A DNA stretch of 64,000 nt from Actinomortierella ambigua. Taxonomy: Eukaryota; Mortierellomycota; Mortierellomycetes; Mortierellales; Mortierellaceae. The notes under the pieces were generated by a model that was not told the DNA's origin, ran no database searches, and was given only the letters and a program-made list of their open reading frames with translations. The DNA lies in contig JAAAJB010000052.1 in assembly GCA_016098155.1 (NCBI GenBank), positions 31,586-95,585 on the forward strand, given 5' to 3'. Below, one piece after another: positions 1 to 9,167 of the stretch. The position numbers and the translations under genes were made by a program. Each line of letters starts with the position of its first letter. Within the stretch, counting starts at the first letter, position 1.

Positions 1-249
1 GATTAAACTTCGAGCGCTGGTAGAGATCCGAGACTGGGATGGCGTGGCGGTACTTGCAAAGTCGAAGAAGTCGCCCATCGGCTACGAGCCCTTTGTGGAG
101 GAGTGCGTGAAGGCGATGCAATTCAACGAGGCTGCCAAGTACATCCTAAAGTGCGATCCTCAAGTCCGTGCAGGTCTTTTCCTCAAGATCGAGGCTTTCC
201 AAGAGGCCGCCGAGCAAGCTTTCACGCTGAAAGATGTTGAAATGTTACG
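1..249 (+). CDS. VPS16: VPS16 homologue, C-terminal fragment (5' end outside the window)
   Basis: The frame is open from base 2. It reads about 82 residues of the VPS16 C-terminal alpha-solenoid, with the hallmark stretch AKSKKSPIGYEPFVEECV followed by AAKYILKCDPQVRAGLFLKI. In other eukaryotes VPS16 is a core subunit of the HOPS and CORVET complexes, which tether endosomes and vacuoles before fusion. The exon ends at a GTAAGG donor at base 250, after two bases of an Arg codon. The last exon is unclear. Splicing to the AG just before base 402 gives an immediate stop. Splicing to the AG ending at about base 436 adds a tail of roughly 27 residues. A run of N lies inside this intron, so the true last exon could be missing. 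Family call is firm, 3' structure is not. Confidence 0.85.
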
Positions 250-359
250 GTAAGGGTGTTTTTTATTTTTATTTTTATTTTTATTTATTTTTTTTTTTTT
301 CGTTGATTTGGCTTCACTGCAACTTCCTCGTTAAACCATGTTCGCTGATCTTTTTTTTT

Positions 360-370
360 NNNNNNNNNNN
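360..370. other. assembly gap (11 N)
   Basis: A run of N follows a T-rich tract inside the presumed last intron of VPS16. True length and content are unknown, so the 3' end of VPS16 cannot be settled from this window. Confidence 0.95.
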
Positions 371-552
371 GTTGATGGTTATCTTACCCAACTTGCCTCT
401 GGTAGATAAAAGAACTATGTTTTACTCTGGGGCTCAGAGCAACTAAAGATGAATATCTGATCCGCTTGCACTTGTCATACTGTTTGGTCGTCGGATGGCA
501 CAGTTTTATTTTATCGTGAGATGCTTCGAGAAGGCTACAGGGGAAGGGAGGG

Positions 553-2061
553 TCACGACCGCAAGGCGCGGCTCCAGACGACGCGTCCACCAAAGAGCTC
601 GTCGATAACAGATAGGGAGCCTTGTTCATCCTGAAAGTGCGAGGTATCTTCCAAGTGCTGTTCCTCAAACAGGGTCTTGATAAAGTCTTGCATCTGCTCA
701 ACACCCTGGGTGGCCATCTTGACAACGACGGCCGACATGGTGTTGTTGTGGTTAGTCTTGCCCCTTGGCGATCGGCTTGCCGAGGACGTGTTGGACAACG
801 AAGACGGCGGCTTTGGACGAGGGATCTGGATGGATGTGGCGGACCAGAGGATTGGGTAGTCGGGTCGGACACTGGCCTTTTGGCCAGGAAAGACAGTCAT
901 CTTTTCAAAGCGCCGTATGATGGCACGCTGGAGACGCTCAGTTTTTGGTCCCATAACAAACAGGGTGCCGATGGTAGAATGAGGGTGAATGGAAGCGGCG
1001 TATGATGTTGAAAACGGGGAGGATGACTGAGGGGAGGGAGAGGCAGGGTTGGATCGATGTGGTGGTGGGTGTCGGTGAGGCGTTGGGCACGAATCGTCGT
1101 CCTCGAGTAGAAAGCCGTCGCGGAAGATGACAGGCCCGCCTGCGAGCCGGTCGGCGACGTCTCGAGGATCCTCCTCTCCAAAATAATCATCATCCAGGTC
1201 GTCTTCAAAGTCTTGTTCCCTGTTGTCGTTACCTCCTTGATTCTCTTGAGTGGGTGAGGACGAGGAGTTGGATGATGAAGCAGGCCAATGCTCGAGCTCC
1301 GCCCACCGGACAACCATGCGCCATTCGATGCGACGGGCTTTCCACCGCTCCTCTTCTCCACGACCGCCAGCAATCCAATCCAGGGCCACACAGGAAGGTA
1401 ACGAGTCGTATTCGTCATCGTCTCCTCCAGCGTCGCTCTCCAAGGAATCTCTGGTCTTGAGTGGCGGTGAAGGTGCAGCTTGTAGGAGAATTTCATGCTT
1501 TAGAAAGGCGCTCGAGTCCTCGCAGGCGACAACGGGTGGGCCAAGAAACAAATACACGGCGCCCGGGCCTACGGTGGCGTGGATCGTTTGGGACGCTGGT
1601 GGGTAATCCTTGGAGGGGCATTTGGAGATCTTTGTGGATCCTTGACCGAGAATTAACACACGTGATAGAGGACCGAGTTGAATCTGTAGGTGTGGATGGT
1701 CGTCCTTGAGCAACCCGCCTCCATAAGCAATCATGTAGACGATTCTTGTAGGCGGAGGTACAGGCCTTTGACACTTGGTGCTGGCGATGGTCGTGGTGTT
1801 GTTGTTGTCATCATTGTCTTCTTCTTGCGGAGTGCTGACTGTGCTTGCAAGCGTTGGATGGAGGCGAAGAGGCGGTGCTACTCTGGAGGACTTTGTAGAG
1901 ACGAGTTTAAGAGGATACGAGGCTCGAATGGCGTCAACATGGGTCTCGGTATCTTTAGATCGTGTCGAAACCCTGAGCAGGTTGCTTTGGCCTTTGCCAT
2001 ATTGGTCGCCTCCTCCCCCTCCAGCTGTGGAGGGTGTTGCTGAGTTTCCCGTCTTTTGCAT
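553..2061 (-). CDS. urease accessory protein UreD
   Basis: Single open frame of about 502 residues. In known systems UreD (UreH) works with UreF and UreG to load nickel and carbonate into apo-urease. Family marks read in order: YPLKLVSTKSS near residue 60, then VYMIAYGGGLLKDDH, then LILGQGSTKISK, a histidine-bearing segment ending VGPGAVYLFLGPPVV, then CVALDWIAGGRGEEERW. At the C-terminus come PILWSATSIQIP and a final FGGRVVWSRALRS. It is longer than bacterial UreD (about 270-300 residues) because of acidic and Ser/Pro/His-rich inserts in the second half. I start at the ATG at 2061. The frame runs 11 codons further upstream without an ATG, and an AG acceptor lies there, so a short upstream exon is possible. 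No other urease gene is in the window. Confidence 0.85.
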   Translation of the reverse strand: MQKTGNSATPSTAGGGGGDQYGKGQSNLLRVSTRSKDTETHVDAIRASYPLKLVSTKSSRVAPPLRLHPTLASTVSTPQEEDNDDNNNTTTIASTKCQRPVPPPTRIVYMIAYGGGLLKDDHPHLQIQLGPLSRVLILGQGSTKISKCPSKDYPPASQTIHATVGPGAVYLFLGPPVVACEDSSAFLKHEILLQAAPSPPLKTRDSLESDAGGDDDEYDSLPSCVALDWIAGGRGEEERWKARRIEWRMVVRWAELEHWPASSSNSSSSPTQENQGGNDNREQDFEDDLDDDYFGEEDPRDVADRLAGGPVIFRDGFLLEDDDSCPTPHRHPPPHRSNPASPSPQSSSPFSTSYAASIHPHSTIGTLFVMGPKTERLQRAIIRRFEKMTVFPGQKASVRPDYPILWSATSIQIPRPKPPSSLSNTSSASRSPRGKTNHNNTMSAVVVKMATQGVEQMQDFIKTLFEEQHLEDTSHFQDEQGSLSVIDELFGGRVVWSRALRS

Positions 2062-2552
2062 GATATCCGCTGGCAAGACTTGTTCCTGACACAATGCGCA
2101 CTAGGCTGAATGCGAATGAATGAACGGTGAGGAGAAACAATGTTAATCACCACATCCCCTACTTGTGTCTCTCCCCCCCCTTCCTTGCTCCCCTCCCTCG
2201 TCTTTCCCCTCACTCTCCCCATTCTTCCGAGATAACGACGTCCTCAGGGTTCATAAGTTGTGACACTAAAAAATACTTTTTTCCCCGTACCTGGAGTGCA
2301 TTCGCCTAAAATCTTGTTCCGAACCTCCCTCTCCTGCCAACGAATTGGATCGCGCATCGCTTCTCTTCAGCACGAGGAAAAGAAAACGCCAGTTACACTC
2401 AAAGTTTGCCGAGCACATGGCATGACTCCTTTTCCCCCCCTCTTTCTTCCGTGGGCAGAAGTAATATGAAGAAGCGCTGGGCGAGATAATTGTATTTACA
2501 TCTATGAGTAGGGAGTGAGGGTGTTGGAAGAATGGCCTTCAATTGATCTTGA
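2062..2552. other. intergenic region between the UreD and Pex20-like genes
   Basis: About 490 bp containing the upstream region of UreD and the 3' flank of the Pex20-like gene, both transcribed leftward. A C-rich tract at about 2171-2225 is the only notable composition. I see no supported gene here. Confidence 0.6.
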
Positions 2553-4295
2553 TTACTTGCTACCACCGGTCTGCATCGACAAATGTCCAAAGAGGGCTGC
2601 GAGGCGGGACAGTGCAACGGCCTGCAGACGTTGATGTTCCAGAACAAGGCTCTGAGGATCTTTGGCATGTCGCAGTTCGCCCGATGCGTGTGTGGTGGCT
2701 GTGGTCAAGGGTGCAGTTGCCTTGCCGAACATGGACTGCCAGTCCCATTCGCCGAGATAGCGATGCCACTCTGGCGCGCGCTGTTGAGTCTGAGAGGAAG
2801 GAGAATGAGAGGAATCCATGCTTGATATATGGGTCGAGGGCGAGGCAAACTCATGTACCCATGCGTCACCACTTCCACTAGGGGGCATCGGTTCAGGCAG
2901 CACTGCTTGTTGGTTATTAGCGAGATCTTGTGGGGTGACTCTGGACTTGGCGGCTGGGTGGTAGAGCATCGCTGCCTCGTCCAGATCGGCAGCCATAGAC
3001 TCGAACCCATCAGTGTGCCGGATTGGTGAAATTGACGTGCCTAGTGTTGCTGCTGCTGCTGCAAACTCGGACGCCCATGTGGCGGCCTGCCCTTGGTGAT
3101 GATGATCGTGGTTGTGGTGGCCGCCAGTGTTGCTGAGGAGTGACGCCGAGTTGGGATCTTTGTTGAAGCGCATAAACTCCTTGTAAAGCAACAGGTGCTG
3201 CTCATCCTGATCCGCAGGTCCTCCTGGAGTGGCCATCGAGCTTGCCTGGCCGGTGCAGTTGCAGTCGCTCGGGTGACGGGTTGTTACCAAAGGGCAAGTT
3301 CGCCTCTTTAGCTGTTTCTCCCGCTCTTGAATCTCCAGTCGTCGTTGTTCGCGCTCATCATCGCGAGCCTGGATCTGATCAAAGTGTGCCCGGTTGGCGG
3401 CGATGTAAGCGGTGGTGAAGGCCTCGTTGCTCCAGTCTTGACTAAACTCGTCTTCCGAATCTGTGTGTTGTTCCTGCTGCTGCATTTCTTGTGCCCACGA
3501 GGATGCATCATTGGCGGTTGTGGCTATTGCTTGGCCCCATGCTTGCTCCAACGATGCTTCTCCTTGAGTACCGTGGCTGCTTTCGCCACCTGGTGCTATC
3601 AGCGTGGCCGGCGTAGTCTCTGGTTGGTAAATAAAAGTTTGAAAGTCGGTCAACAAGGTTGAACCGTCAGCCGCCGTTGTAGGGATAGTTGCTGGTCGGA
3701 ATGGGTGGAGAGCCTGTGTTTGTCCTGCGGTTAGCGGCTGTACATGCGCTGCAGGTGTGATCGCCATTGTCTCAGACGCTGCAGCAGCACACTGCTGCCA
3801 TGCTTTATCAAAGGTGTCCTGGTGGCCGTGATTGTTATGCTGTTTTGATGGAGAGGGTGTAAAGTGGAAGGTGGGGTAGGCTTGTTCGAAGTGTGGTTGA
3901 CGGTGGTGGTGGAGCTGAGCGAAGCGGCGGTATCCCTCGGAGGGATCGATGAGATCTCCAGGTGCAGGGTGGGGCAGCTGAGGATGCTGAGACCAGGCCT
4001 GCTCGAATGAGTCAAAGGTATTGGCTGCTGGAAAAGGTGGCGATCGGATCATAGAAGACAATGGGTGTAGTTGGTGGTGGTTGACCAACTGCTCGGTGCC
4101 GCCTTGTCGGAGGTGTAGAGGAATACTGGAGGATTGTTGTTGTTGGTGATGACGGCTGTGTAGGCTACTGGGGGCGCTCTTGGACGGCACAGACGAGAAG
4201 GTGGACGATTTTGCAGCAAAGCTCGATTCTCCGAGCATGGCATTAGCCAGTCCGTGCAGTGGTGCAGTTGCACCCGATGAGTAGCATGCAGCCAT
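2553..4295 (-). CDS. PEX20: Pex20-like peroxisomal PTS2 import co-receptor
   Basis: Uninterrupted frame of 580 residues from an ATG. The N-terminus MAACYSSGATAPLHGLANAM places a cysteine at position 4. In Pex5, Pex18 and Pex20 this early cysteine is the site of monoubiquitination used for receptor export. Several WxxxF/M motifs, the Pex14/Pex13-binding type, occur downstream: WAQEM, WASEF, WVHEF and WQSMF. An FEQAW / FDKAW / LEQAW element is repeated in the first half. No TPR region is present, which argues against Pex5 and for the Pex20 class that works with Pex7. The C-terminus ends LSRLAALFGHLSMQ, which I take as part of the Pex7-binding end. The rest is Gln/His/Ser-rich and disordered-looking. 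Family inferred from motifs and architecture. Confidence 0.68.
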   Translation of the reverse strand: MAACYSSGATAPLHGLANAMLGESSFAAKSSTFSSVPSKSAPSSLHSRHHQQQQSSSIPLHLRQGGTEQLVNHHQLHPLSSMIRSPPFPAANTFDSFEQAWSQHPQLPHPAPGDLIDPSEGYRRFAQLHHHRQPHFEQAYPTFHFTPSPSKQHNNHGHQDTFDKAWQQCAAAASETMAITPAAHVQPLTAGQTQALHPFRPATIPTTAADGSTLLTDFQTFIYQPETTPATLIAPGGESSHGTQGEASLEQAWGQAIATTANDASSWAQEMQQQEQHTDSEDEFSQDWSNEAFTTAYIAANRAHFDQIQARDDEREQRRLEIQEREKQLKRRTCPLVTTRHPSDCNCTGQASSMATPGGPADQDEQHLLLYKEFMRFNKDPNSASLLSNTGGHHNHDHHHQGQAATWASEFAAAAATLGTSISPIRHTDGFESMAADLDEAAMLYHPAAKSRVTPQDLANNQQAVLPEPMPPSGSGDAWVHEFASPSTHISSMDSSHSPSSQTQQRAPEWHRYLGEWDWQSMFGKATAPLTTATTHASGELRHAKDPQSLVLEHQRLQAVALSRLAALFGHLSMQTGGSK

Positions 4296-4876
4296 CGGTT
4301 TTATGTCTCCCTTAGTGTGCTAAAGCGTCTCTTTTCGCAGAGGGCGAAAAGTGATTGGCAGAAAGGAGAGGCGCTGGCGATGAAGTATGCTTGCGCTCTC
4401 AGGTCTGTCACTCTGCACGTTCGTCAGAGAAGAAAAGAGTCGTGGAGGAGAGAGGGGGGGGGATGTTGCGCGGAGGAAACAATGTGGGGAAGTGACGACC
4501 AAAGATGGGGAAGGGGTTTCTCTTGTTGTATTCCACCCCACGGACAAGAGAGTTTTCAATTTCTCCGGAGTTGCTCCAACAAACAAAAGGGAGTCTGGTG
4601 AGTAGGATGCTGTCTGAGAAGAGATGAATGGATGGACGAATGAACAGACGAAAAGGAAAGAAAGAGGGAGAGATGCCCAAAGCGAATGAGGTAGCAAGGA
4701 GAAAGGGGAGTATGTAGCTTTTCGAGACCTTTTTTTTTTTTTTTGACCCTTGTCACTTCGGAGGTGAAAAACACATGTGATTGCCCTGGAAATTCGTACA
4801 GATCGGGAAGTTATGTGTATTCGCAGATAAGAGTGGCACTTGTTTGTTATATCTTCCACGTCTGCATTCATTTCAT
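4296..4876. other. intergenic region upstream of the Pex20-like gene
   Basis: About 580 bp between two minus-strand genes. On the minus strand it would hold the Pex20-like promoter and the RING-CH gene 3' flank. A T12-type run lies near 4731-4744. No ORF here has recognisable family features. Confidence 0.5.
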
Positions 4877-7081
4877 TCATTGCACCTCCAATATCATCGA
4901 CTCGGCCTTGGCAAGCGCCTTTCGCGTCTGGCTTCGTACAAACCGATAGGTCACGTACAGCGACTTGAACAGACCAAAAACCAGGATGAGCACGAGCACG
5001 ATTGAACTGATCCCTGCCTCTCCTTGCTGCCCACCTCGACCACCACGGCGCCGACCTCCGAGTCCAAAGCCACCGATCTGGAAAACGTGTCCACCGCCTC
5101 CCATGAGAACAGCAGACACGAGCAGCTGCAGAAATCCCACTATGCTGACCAGCAGCGATCCAAACACCATATGCGTGCTGTCGATCTGAAACACGGCACG
5201 CAGGGTGTCCGGTGGGCGGAACACAATTTTGTCCTCCGTCATCTCGATGACCTTGTCAGACTTGAACTTATCTCCTTCGTCAAGCGGCACATCAAACTCT
5301 TCCATAAACAAGTACATCAGTAGCTTCATGACAAAGCCTGCTGCAAAGACCGCCAACGCAAAGGCCAAAATAGTCAGGATGAACAGCGTCGCTGGATGGC
5401 TAAGGTACTTTGCGAAGCTGGTACGGCGAAACGAAAACTCGTACTTGCAGGTATCGCACTTGTAGTGGCTCTCGCGCTTTGGACTTCTTGCACGCCACTC
5501 GTTTAAGCTGAAAAAAGAAAAGATGGCATCAATAGCCATCGGAACAGGTCAATAATTTAGGATCATTGTAAAATAGAGTACCACCAGCAGGAATTACCAG
5601 CTGACCATGGAGCTCAATAGAGGAGGGAGAGAGTGAGTATGTGAGAGAGAGAAAACATACCATTCAACATGCACGTATTTCATCGAACCCTTGCACATGC
5701 AGGGGGAGATGAGCCGCCCAAGGTCGGTCTCGTCAGGGCCACCTAAACAGATGCGGCATTGTCGTTCTTCAGCAGGTGGGCGAGAAGAGGCAGATGGTCT
5801 CGACTGAGCTGCAAAATGACTCTCCAGACCAAGATTTTCCAGCTCCAGGTTCAATGCTCCTGGCATCGCGTACTGTCCCAGGGTTTCTGCCGGTGTAGGA
5901 GCTGAAGTGCCGTGGGAAAGGTCTCTTCGTCGATGACGCATTCCAGACTCGCCGCTGACGTGTGTTCGTCCCACCTCCTCTTCGTCATTCTCTTCATGAC
6001 TCTCCGGTGCATCCACGACCGTAGTTCGATGCACTCTGATGTTGTGGGAAGGCGCGCCTTGAGCTATGTCTGTTCCCAGAGCGGTTGCTGTTGATGAGAG
6101 TTCTGGTGACCGTGCTTTCTCACGCTCGTCGCTCGATTTGTCCTCTATCGTCTCCGTCAGATGACTTGCCGATGATGACGATAGGACAGGCTTTCCTGGT
6201 AGCAGGTGTGGCAACTCGCTTGCTGCTGGAGCTGTGTCAGAGGAAGGGGACGACAACGAAGCAATGGCTCCTGACACCTGAGACCTTTTGGAGTGGACCG
6301 TCTCAGCCTCACCAGCATCGCTGTCAAATTGGGCCACTAGCAGCGGCAGTGGGTGAGGTGTCGAGCGCAAGGCTTCTGGATGAGCGATTGGAGGAGCATT
6401 GTCTTCGGACTGTGCCACTGACACCTCGCGGTCCTGCTGCTGCTGTAAGCCTGTCGGTGTCGATGCATGCATCATTCCCTCTTCCTCTCCTGCCGAGGTT
6501 GACTGATCCAGAGACGGAGAAGGGGTGGTCGTGGCCTCCACGGTCGACGTAGGAGTGAGTGACATCAGGGAGGGCGAGGGGTGCTGGTCGGACGATGTAG
6601 ACAGTGCAGAAACGGAATTGCGATGGCTCCGGGTGACAGAGGAAGCGACAGAAGGGTTTAGGAGTGAGAACTCTGAGGAACTAGAGCTTGCAGAATCGGG
6701 TACAGTTGGTGAGTCTGGACCACCAGTCGCTTCAAGAGAGGGGGACGACGATGATGGCTGGTTCGAATGCGAGTGGTCTACAAGATGCAAGCCCAGGAAG
6801 GTATCGGGGGCGCTCGCAACATGCACGGGGGTCTGAGAGCCAGAGGATCCACTACCAGTTGTTGGCAGAGGTTCTGTCCTGAGCAGGAGAGGCGTGGGCA
6901 TGCCAGCAGCACCACGGGTGGCAGAGAGTGAGGACTGCTTCGCAGCGGGCATATCCTGCCAGTCTTCGTCGTTCAGCTTGTCATAGTCGTTGTCGTCGTC
7001 AAAGCTCTCCGAGGCAGCAGCGGCTGGAGCAGTGGTAGCTGATGTCAAGGGAGGCTGGTCGCTTGGTGGTGAGGACGACAT
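4877..7081 (-). CDS. RING-CH (MARCH-type) membrane E3 ubiquitin ligase
   Basis: Two exons, 7081-5661 and 5507-4877, joined across a 153-bp intron, give 683 residues. The splice rebuilds a complete RING-CH finger: CRIC, then CMCKGSMKYVHVEC across the junction (C-x-C-x7-H-x2-C), then CDTC after SHYK. One codon of the finger is split by the intron. The first 430 or so residues are Ser/Thr/Pro-rich and acidic. After the finger come three hydrophobic segments, starting near HPATLFILTILAF, VFGSLLVSIVGFL and SSIVLVLILVFGL. The second and third are separated by a Gly/Arg-rich stretch. The fold resembles MARCH/Ssm4 ligases, which ubiquitinate membrane proteins, but the long disordered N-terminus is unlike ER Doa10. 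Substrates cannot be told from sequence. Confidence 0.85.
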
Positions 7082-7623
7082 GCAGATGGAGTAGGTGGCA
7101 ATGGAATGAAAGAAGAAAAAAAAAAGAAAAGAGGAAAGAGGGCTAACACGTTGTCTTTCTCTCTTTCGTTCTCCCTATGTGGTGTGGGAGAGGTGTGTGA
7201 GATAGGGTGTGGCGTTCTCGTGGGGCGTGGAAATGCGAGGCAGCGATGTGAGAATGCGAATGAAAGAAAGGAAGGCCATGCATATTCCTGTAGCCTCCTT
7301 GGGGCAACGTATGTAGTGCGTGTCTCCCCTCTTGGCTACCACGATCCGCAGAGGCGACTGAGACTCGGCGACTGCCTATCCTCCACGTTTCTCGTCTTTC
7401 TTGACTTCCCCCCATCCTCTTCTCTCCCCCCCGCTCCTTCACAACATTTTGAGTTTTGTTTGCTTCTCCCCACCCCTTGGGGTGTTGTGCGACCAAGATG
7501 AGCACCTTATCGCAACTCGTCTTCTCACACTTCCTCCACCTCTCTTCTCCTTGGAACTAGCGCCCTTGTGGGAAAAATAACAGTAGAATGCAATGTATAT
7601 TGTACAATGAGTGGAGAGGTGAT
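7082..7623. other. intergenic region between the RING-CH gene and RPF1
   Basis: About 540 bp containing the leftward promoter of the RING-CH gene, with a purine run at about 7108-7142, and the 3' flank of RPF1. No supported gene seen. Confidence 0.5.
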
Positions 7624-8748
7624 CTAGAGGAAGAAACGGCGACGACTTGTCTCCATCTCCGGCTTGAAGAGCCACTCGTGCTCGCCTTTGCGATCAAAGG
7701 TGCCCTTTTGAAGCCACTTGAGCTTAAGCGTAAATCGTGGGCCGAGCTCCTGCAAATTGACGCGCTGTGAATTCTTAAACATGTAACGATGTCTCCGGAA
7801 GAAGACAAAGTCACGCTGGTTGTGCAGAGTTGCAACTTGTCTTCCCTGGAATTCGGGTACGTGTGGGAAAAGCGACGTGAACATGCGACCGATAGTGTGA
7901 CCCAAGCGTGTGTTGAAGTTGTTGAGGATGAGTTCTGGCTTGTGGGATGAAGTGCGTCCATGTCCCTCAATCTCCTTGCTCAGCTTGATCGATGAGAGCT
8001 TAAAGTGTGCTGTAGGGCCGTCGGGCAGGTGGATCAGCGTCATGGCATCTAAGCGCAAGTAGAAAACAAGACAGAGGGGGCATAAAGCGATGAGTTTCGT
8101 CCCGTCAGACCTCCTCCTTCCTGTCCATTATTATTTGCTCATGACACACTGGCATACTTGGTTCCTTGCGGTCCTCATTGATGACAATGACATCTGTAAA
8201 GTCCCTGTTCTTTGAAAACTCGACAATGTGCCGCATCTCAAACTGGGGCTTGCGCTTGACAAAATGCGAGTTTGGGAACACATCGACCAGCTCCGACGCA
8301 AACGCATAGACAGCCTATTCAGAGTAGCAACATGGATAGTGTCAGATACAGCCTATCCTTTCCATGGAGTATACGCTGGATAGCAAAATTGACCCCTTGC
8401 ATGGGTGAGAAAATGTGTGATCATTACAGCACTGGGGCCCTTGCTTGTGGTGATGAGGATCTTTGGGGTGAGTCCGTTCTGGAAGTACTGTGCAAACTCG
8501 TCCTGGGCCTCATCTTCTGCAACCTCCGCATCATCCTCGACAATAGTCTCGTCAAACTCGCGGGTGTTTTCAAGTGTGTTGGGGACGTTTTCAGCAAGAC
8601 GCTTCTCCTTCTTCTCAGGGCTGGCCTCCTCTTCTTTCCTAAGAGCGGTGCGGCGGTCCCGCTTGGCCTTTGCCTTGGAAGACTTCTCCTTTTGGTAAAG
8701 CTCGTCTCGCTTGAGCTTGTTCTTGATAGTGTTTTTCTCCACAACCAT
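7624..8748 (-). CDS. RPF1: ribosome production factor 1 (Brix domain)
   Basis: Three exons, 8748-8428, 8314-8158 and 8048-7624, give 300 residues, close to the yeast length. Introns are 113 and 109 bp with GT-AG ends. The basic, Lys/Glu-rich N-terminus is followed by the Brix domain: [17 protein letters not shown], then [17 protein letters not shown] across the second junction, then [13 protein letters not shown], then [37 protein letters not shown] and [18 protein letters not shown]. Rpf1 in yeast acts in the nucleolus in 60S subunit assembly and rRNA processing. It starts 419 bp from SMC1, which runs the other way. Confidence 0.93.
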
Positions 8749-9167
8749 CTTGTTTTAATGTGAGGTCGAGGTATAGGGTATGCAAGGAGACAATGAGGGA
8801 GTGAAGCTAGGAATGGAATAGCGACCTCAATGCATCTTTTTTTTTCTTCTCTGTTTGGGTCAACAAAGAGAACAGTCCCGGATCGCCATCAGGCACGCCC
8901 TCATCCCCCTTAATCGACGCCACTATTTTGTATTTTGAAGTCGCGTCTTCGAACTTCTGAGGGTCGTCTTCATTTGCCACAGCGGACACTTCCTTCATCC
9001 CTCATTCTTTCCTACCCTCGCCAAGGAGCAACTCCCCATTAAAAGAAACAGCCCTCGTATCGCGCGTTGCCAAAGGGTCCATTCATCATCCTTGGGACCA
9101 TCCACTCTTTCTTGATTTCTTCGTTCCCTCCCACCTCCTTCGCTCTAGTTGAGGAATCGCTCTCAGC
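8749..9167. promoter_or_regulatory. divergent promoter region between RPF1 and SMC1
   Basis: 419 bp separates the start codons of RPF1 (-) and SMC1 (+), so both promoters must lie here or overlap. The SMC1 side has a C/T-rich stretch at 9103-9150 just before its ATG. A CGCGCG core at about 9060-9065 resembles the G1/S MBF/E2F core, but this is a weak match and only suggestive. Confidence 0.55.

Noticed and set aside
384..872. 162-residue minus-strand frame overlapping the UreD 3' end
   Set aside because: Overlaps the UreD coding frame, and its composition is that of a shifted-frame reading.
8807..8998. 63-residue minus-strand frame in the RPF1-SMC1 promoter
   Set aside because: No family features, ends in a poly-Lys tract from a T-run, and lies wholly in a divergent promoter.
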